Below are positions 58,687 through 64,000 of a DNA stretch of 64,000 nucleotides, piece by piece. This stretch comes from Leucaena leucocephala. Taxonomy: Eukaryota; Streptophyta; Magnoliopsida; Fabales; Fabaceae. Below the pieces are notes generated by a model that was not told the DNA's origin, made no database searches, and worked only from the letters and a program-made list of their open reading frames with translations. The stretch spans positions 29,184,348 through 29,248,347 of the forward strand of contig CM073527.1 in the NCBI GenBank assembly GCA_037074615.1. Reading direction: 5' to 3'. Numbering within the stretch: position 1 is the first letter of the stretch; every line of letters starts with the position of its first letter. Position numbers and translations under genes: made by a program.

Positions 58687-61251
58687 ATATTCAGGCATTT
58701 AGGTACATCTGTGCACAGATGTGCACATGCATAATTTTGGACATTCCATATTACTCAGTGTGGGGCCTAGGCACTCCAAACTTACCACCCAAGTCTCCAT
58801 TATGATTAAAGATCTAATTGTTCTCAAATTTTAAGATCTAAATGTTTGTGAGCCCTGTACCTTGTAATTGATGAGTTAATTGAGAAGGAAACTTACTCGA
58901 GAGTTGTATTACTATTTACAGTGTCTCATGGTAGGTTGATAGTTGCCTTGACATTTCATGGCAGGTTATGACTTCTGAAGACCTCAGGGCAGGATGTTAT
59001 ACTATCGATGATGCCATCCTTCCGATGCCTGGGTAAGTTAGATCAATGATGCTGGGTAGCTACTTTTGTTTTCATATAACTTAGACCCTGACCCTCTCAA
59101 TCGAATTTGAGTTTCTTGTTCTCTAATCTAAGTTGAGTCTGACGTTTCTGTATTGATGATTCTGTAGTTCACGGGTAGTTTATCCAACAAATGATGTTGC
59201 CCAAGTTTATCATGATTTGGCAAAGAAGGTATTTACATGTTGCCTACTCATATATGTACTGGATTCTGTGGCTGGGGATGACCAAAATACCCGTGTTAAA
59301 AGTGTACTTGCATAATTTAACTTGTTTGGGTCTGGGTATGGGGATAGAAGAATGGAACTTGGTTTGGGGTTGAGGAAAGTGGTACCCAGCCTACCTCAAC
59401 ACTGCACTATATATTGTTTGCTAGGCTTGATAGTAATTCACATAAACATGTATCAGCTCGAAATTTCTCTGGGTAAGCAGGTCCAGGTCCCCAGGTCCCA
59501 AGATTTAAAGACTCCATAGGGAAAGAAATGGGTATTGAGTTTGATGCGTGTTAATGCATGCTTTTGGGGAGGAGGAAAATATTTTTCTCCAGGTCCAGGG
59601 ATGAGGACTATAGTATTGGGCTACGATCAATTAGTATGACTACTGATTTATGTGTGGATTATTCTTTTTTCTTAAAGCATCTGACTCTTAGCACTCCATG
59701 AATAGTTATTACATGTATTAATAGCCTTTTACTTATACTGGTTGCAATCAGTTTAACAGACTCTGTCCACTATGTCAAGTAAGATAAAAATTATCTCAAC
59801 TGTAATTATCTTTTTTACGCTGCTTGTCTCACTTCTATTTATTTCTTCTTTGGGGTTAGGGAATTCTCAATAACCAGCGTGACTGGAAGTTACAGGAGGG
59901 TTTTTCAGAAACCAATAAATTTTGAATGGTGCATAGACCCTCCATCAAATATGCGTTATTTGTTTGCCCACTGTTTTTCCAGACTAGTTCGCTTCTTGAA
60001 TGGTGTCTTTGAATGTCTGCTTCTGCAGGGAATTACTTACATATACCGATAGTAGCAAACCATTGGCAGAGACAGACTTGGACAAAATCGGAAAGACCCA
60101 GCCTATAGACAAGTTCAAACCAGTGAATGCCCCCGTTGGGGAAAAGGAAGAAAACCTCGATTGCATTAGACAATCAGAAACTTCTGATGATTGTGCCAAG
60201 CTTGAGATTGCAAATGATGACACGCCTGGTGATGAAGTATAGTTATTGCAAGATGAATCCATATGCCCATCTAATTCGCAGGATTCCCAAATTGCTCTCA
60301 AATTAAGCTTTACTCTTCCTTCTTCCTGTTATGCGACTATGGCCATGAGAGAGCTGCTGAAGACATCAACATCTGTGAGTACTCAATTTGAATGTCTCGC
60401 ATGTTAAATATTGTTAGTTGCAAGATTCTAGAAGATCTTCATATTATTTACTCTGTGGTTATTTATTTTGTGATTTGTGTTTCTGTTTCATATCATATGA
60501 TTAACTATATTATTGAGTTATGAAATGTACTATCTAATTTTCGATCCTATATTTGAGGGATTGCCCCGCCATCCCCTTTATCCTTTCGTATCCATTTATT
60601 TTCAAGATTCAATAACATAGCTGTTTCCCAAAGATAACAGTTAATAGTGGATTAGCAAACTCTAATGGCAGCCAACTGCATTTCCCATTTTGTCACTTTA
60701 GTATGCGGTTTACTTAAATGTAAATATTTTTCTTTTGTTTCAGGTTGCATATCACAAGAAGTTAAACCAGTAAGCATCGTATGGGGGGATGGTTTTCTAC
60801 ACCGGCGAAAGCTGTCATTCTTAAGGTAGAACGGGAAAGAACGCCAGTAATCTAAAGTTCAACCGCGTGTTAAAAGGTGCAACTGTAGCTTGTTGGAAGA
60901 AATCCCATAAAATCCTCTCTCATGAGAACAAAGTACGCGTAGGGGTCCGTATTCTCGCCATTTAAGTTTATTCTAATGTTTTTATACATATAATTAAGCT
61001 TGCGTTGTGCTGGTTAAGTGAAAGGAATGTGGAGAGCAAAATACATCCATTACTTAACAAATGGGAAGGAAAGGAAAACAGGATCTTGGTTTGCTCGAAC
61101 TGGCCACCGTGAGATAGAAAGTTTTTGGGTCTGAGAAAATAAACAAATGTACCAAGAGGGGAATGAAATCGTACTAATGCCAGGGAAGTGGTTTAAGAAA
61201 AAAGTGACGTGAATTAGAATTAAAAAAGAAAAGTAATGGAATTGAGTTTTG

Positions 61252-61301
61252 AAAATTTATTTCTTAGTAAGGGAGCAAAATTTATTTCTTAGTAAGGGGG
61301 C
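61252..61301. repeat. 25-bp tandem duplication
   Basis: The unit AAAATTTATTTCTTAGTAAG plus GGAGC is followed directly by the same unit ending GGGGC, with one mismatch in 25. It lies in non-coding spacer. Confidence 0.95.
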
Positions 61302-61802
61302 AAAATTTAAATGCTTTATATTGTGTGTATAGTTGCTACCCCTTCGATCTATAAGATCATAGGACCAACATGCCCTGTCATTTAAAAAAAAAGAAGAAGC
61401 AACCCAGCAATGCTGATGGATCTGAAACATTGACCACCATTTTGGCAGGTCAGATTATATGGCCATTTATTTATTTATTTATTTTAAAAAAAAAAGAATC
61501 AACCATCTACATGCACAAAAGAAGGTGAGGGATCTAAACATGAACCCTAGTATAAGGCTGCCACCTTCATACGACTACGGCTACCTTATCGTGTGACTGC
61601 CTTCACCTCTTTGGGAGCAACTCATGTTTTCTCGCAGTGAAGACTTCCATTGAATGCTTGCCAAGGGATGAAGGCGGCTGTCGCAAAAATGGAGTTTGAA
61701 AGCCCAAAATTGTTAAACTGAAGGTACAAAACTACAAAGATTGGTGAATTTATAAGGATTAATGAATTAATTTGTTCAATAATTAAATTCCAATGCAAGG
61801 GT

Positions 61803-61806
<4 letters not shown>

Positions 61807-61833
<27 letters not shown>
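61807..61833. repeat. (AT)n microsatellite
   Basis: An alternating A/T run of about 26 bases in spacer. Confidence 0.9.
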
Positions 61834-62969
61834 TGCAATAATAGAATGATGTAAATTTACATCTCTAGTAGTAGAAGAAATAAATGAGGATTATTGTTTA
61901 AGGTGGTTTGACCAGCTTTTACTTTGAGGATAAGTATAACCTATGTGTAAGGGAAGTAATAGGTACGGAGGCTGAAATGTTTGAGGCCATATAAGAAGAA
62001 GAGCAGCTTCATAGCATATGAAACATCTCTTTCCACAACTTATTGCAAGCTGCTTCATACTTTAAAGTTTGTTGTCCCATTAACAATCATACCCTACCAT
62101 TTCTTTCAGTCCATTATAGTCATTTTTCCTTTCAACACATCTAAGCTTCACATTTCCGCCACAATGGGGTTGTGATGGCTTAGAATAACGCAAAATGGTT
62201 GAAGGCGGAGGGAAATATACCATATATTCCCATTGTTGTCTCAGACAAAAACATACAGCAGCTAGCCCCTCCATGAAATATCTGACGGAGATCTTCTTTA
62301 TCGCTCCAATATAATCCAAGTCGGAGCGGGGTGAGGCTGTACCATACTACTGTGCTCCGCTGTACCATCTGAAGATTCCCATCCTTAAATAATTGGGTCC
62401 CAACCTCTGCAGGTTTTCACGTGTCCTGCCATCCCAAATGCCCTTAATTACACCGTCACCCTCTCCATTGGATTCATTCTACTGTACTGCCCCTTTTCGC
62501 ACTCTCATTTCTTTCTTCCTTTTCTTTTCAATGAATCATTTTCTACTCTCCTCCCCCCACCCTCACCCCTACGCGCGTCTACTTCATCCGCATCCCTCCA
62601 ATACAGCTTTGACTAGAGAATAGTGAAAGAATGAACTCGCCAACTGGGTTGTGTTGTCCAGAGTGGATGAGACACGCACCGTTCATTATTTGGTACGGTT
62701 TCATAAAGATGAGTTGTTTGGAGTTGAAAACGAGGACATTATTATACATGGCTGGTTCTAAGAGAGAGGTGAAATGAGTTGGAGTGGATATAGTTATTAA
62801 CTTATTCGCTTTTTAATGCAATGTGGTTGGCCTGATGAGCACGTTTGTGCTGTATAAAATATTATCTCTTGGGGGCAGTGGATTCACTTTCTTCTAAAAG
62901 GGTGCGGTGGGCTATCTTTTCTCTGTTGTAAGCAAGGACAAATTCCTTGATAAATGTGCGTGTTTGTCA

Positions 62970-63003
62970 GCGCGCGCGCGCGCGTGAGAGAGAGAGAGAG
63001 AGA
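62970..63003. repeat. Compound (GC)n(GA)n microsatellite in the GTL2-like 5' leader
   Basis: GCGCGCGCGCGCG is followed by TGAGAGAGAGAGAGAGAGAG about 110-140 bp before the start codon. GA-rich leaders of this type are common in plant developmental regulators and can bind GAGA-binding (BBR/BPC) proteins. Binding here is inference. Confidence 0.85.
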
Positions 63004-63109
63004 GGCTTTGATTTGTAATGTTGCTGGCAGCATTTAGGCGATTTACAGCAAGACTAGAGAGCTGAAGGGGTAAAGAAGAGAGAGCTGAGGCACACAGAGA
63101 GATCGAAAC

Positions 63110-64000
63110 ATGTTCGATGGAGTGCCAGAGCAGTTCCACCAATTCATAGTTCCAAGAAACTCACTTCCTCTTCAACTCTCCTTCCCTCCTTTCGATGCTT
63201 ATAATAACCCTTCTCCTCATCACTTGCCCCTCCCACCACCACAACCGCCGCCGCCAAATCTCTTGTCCACATTGCACCACAAAGATGAACAACACGAGCA
63301 GCAAGAAACTAGCATGAACTTACAGATTAATGAAAGAGAGCCACAAATGGGCGAGCATGAGCTGATTGATTCCACCTGGACCAACGATGAAGTGCTTGCT
63401 CTTTTGAGGATCAGATCTAGCCTCGACGCTTGGTTCCCTGAGCTCCCTTGGGAACATGTTTCAAGGTAACTATATAACCCCGCCTTTATATCTGTGTTCT
63501 CTTACTTCCTCATCAGTACTTCTTTTCAGTTTGCCAATTAATTTATTAATTAACTCTACTGAACATCTGGGTTAGCTTTCAATTCATCACCCAGCTGATC
63601 ATTACGCTGAAAAATTCGTTAGTGGTAAATCAATCAGAGGTCGCTAGACTTTTTACCTTGTGTTTACCTTCATGTGGGAGACACGGGCACACGTGTATAA
63701 TTCACCACGGTGAGCTCATACACTGACATACACACTCCGAGAGCAAAAAGAGGGCCGAGGTTGCAGGCGATATAACGAGGAAAGAGCGAAGAATTATCTT
63801 TTCTTTTTCAATGAAAAAGAAACCATTCTGTATATCACGAGTTTTGGTGTAAAACTCACTAATAAGCATAACTCTAGAATATATGCCCCAATGGTTATTA
63901 TCGGATTTAATAACTGGTGGTGGGCTGCAGGAAGCTTGCGGAGCTTGGATTTAAAAGGAGTGCAGAGAACTGCAAGGAGAAGTTCGAAGAAGAAACTAGT
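63110..64000 (+). CDS. GTL2: Trihelix transcription factor, GTL2-like (5' part only)
   Basis: The gene is truncated by the window edge. Exon 1 (63110-63465) opens MFDGVPEQFHQFIVPR. It then has a Pro/His/Gln-rich stretch (about 35-65) and starts the N-terminal trihelix DNA-binding domain at STWTNDEVLALLRIRSSLD (residues 88-106) with the spaced tryptophans W90, W108 and W114. Exon 2 starts at 63931, joins in phase 2, and continues KLAELGFKRSAENCKEKFEEE to the window end. Plant GT-2-type factors carry a second trihelix near the C-terminus, which would lie beyond 64,000. The MFDGVP start and the KLAELGFKRSAExCKEKFEEE helix are typical of GTL2 (At5g28300) rather than GTL1 or PETAL LOSS. It acts in the nucleus on GT promoter elements. 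Confidence 0.88.

Larger units (their letters stand above)
53823..60773 (+). pseudogene. PUS7: Pseudouridine synthase 7 (TruD family) pseudogene with at least four lesions
   Basis: Functional PUS7 converts uridine to pseudouridine in tRNA, snRNA and mRNA. Exon remnants lie at 53907-54031 (or from ATG 53823), 54715-54793, 54884-55082, 55497-55711, 56148-56220, 56648-56700, 56889-56968, 57456-57520, 57979-58148, 58965-59032, 59168-59228, about 59862-59929, 60029-60374 and 60744-60773. The catalytic-Asp motif GTKDKRA survives at 56,668-56,690, and MYVHSYQSYLWNHAA survives at 57,456. Lesions: (1) exon 3 is 199 nt where the flanking phases demand 198, with an extra base at ATTGAG-G-TCATTT (54,942-54,954); (2) exon 6 ends in phase 2 but exon 7 needs phase 0; (3) about 145 codons of the TruD core, including the NYFGLQRFG segment, are absent between 56,968 and 57,456; (4) an in-frame TAG at 60,240 precedes conserved ALKLSFTLP and RELLKTSTS. 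Exon 5 also has a GC donor. Confidence 0.88.
60774..63109. other. Spacer between PUS7 and the GTL2-like gene
   Basis: No gene is seen. Contents: a 25-bp tandem duplication at 61,252-61,301, an (AT)n run at 61,807-61,833 and a GC/GA microsatellite at 62,970-63,003. The last 150 bases are a purine-rich leader of the GTL2-like gene. Open frames at 61,981-62,623 are short and unrecognised. Confidence 0.5.

Noticed and set aside
62393..62623. Open frame upstream of the GTL2-like gene
   Set aside because: Pyrimidine-rich low-complexity sequence, no domain, probably promoter or leader.

Overview
This is a nuclear segment from a flowering plant, probably a woody eudicot. The genes have many GT-AG introns and chloroplast transit peptides, and they sit in AT-rich spacers littered with decayed transposons. 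I assembled gene models exon by exon and checked reading-frame phase across every intron. Order from left to right: a broken guanosine deaminase (GSDA, minus, runs off the left edge), ribosomal protein eS24 (minus), a FLAP1-like DUF1517 chloroplast protein (plus), a WNK1-type kinase (minus), zeta-carotene desaturase ZDS (plus), DRT102 (minus), a decayed Mutator-like element, a DUF2358 NTF2-like protein (plus), two divergently oriented DUF868 genes flanking a broken short-chain dehydrogenase fragment, EMC2 (minus), a broken PUS7-type pseudouridine synthase (plus), and the first exons of a GTL2-like trihelix factor (plus, runs off the right edge).

The genes are not an operon and do not share one pathway. 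What unites them is ancestry. From memory of Arabidopsis locus numbers, PUS7, EMC2, DUF868, ZDS, DRT102, DUF2358, WNK1 and RPS24A lie in the same relative order in the At3g0482x-0492x interval. GSDA, RPS24B, WNK9, DUF868 and GTL2 lie in the At5g280xx-283xx interval. The window thus looks like an ancestral eudicot block. Its two outer genes, GSDA and PUS7, have decayed here, as expected for gene loss after a genome duplication.

The spaces hold repeats that I could relate to one another by eye. (1) At 28.94-34.32 kb is a 5.4 kb Mutator-like element with about 125 bp terminal inverted repeats, an inner inverted pair, a degenerate AT-rich array and a transposase remnant. (2) A solo LTR with a perfect 5-bp target-site duplication lies inside a PUS7 intron (58,296-58,686). 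(3) A family of about 0.7 kb non-coding hAT-like elements occurs at 8.9, 19.4 and 52.9 kb. There are also short tandem duplications and microsatellites. I found no convincing tRNA or rRNA gene, and no clearly new functional system. The most informative items are the multi-lesion PUS7 pseudogene, the nested Mutator-like element and the block collinearity.
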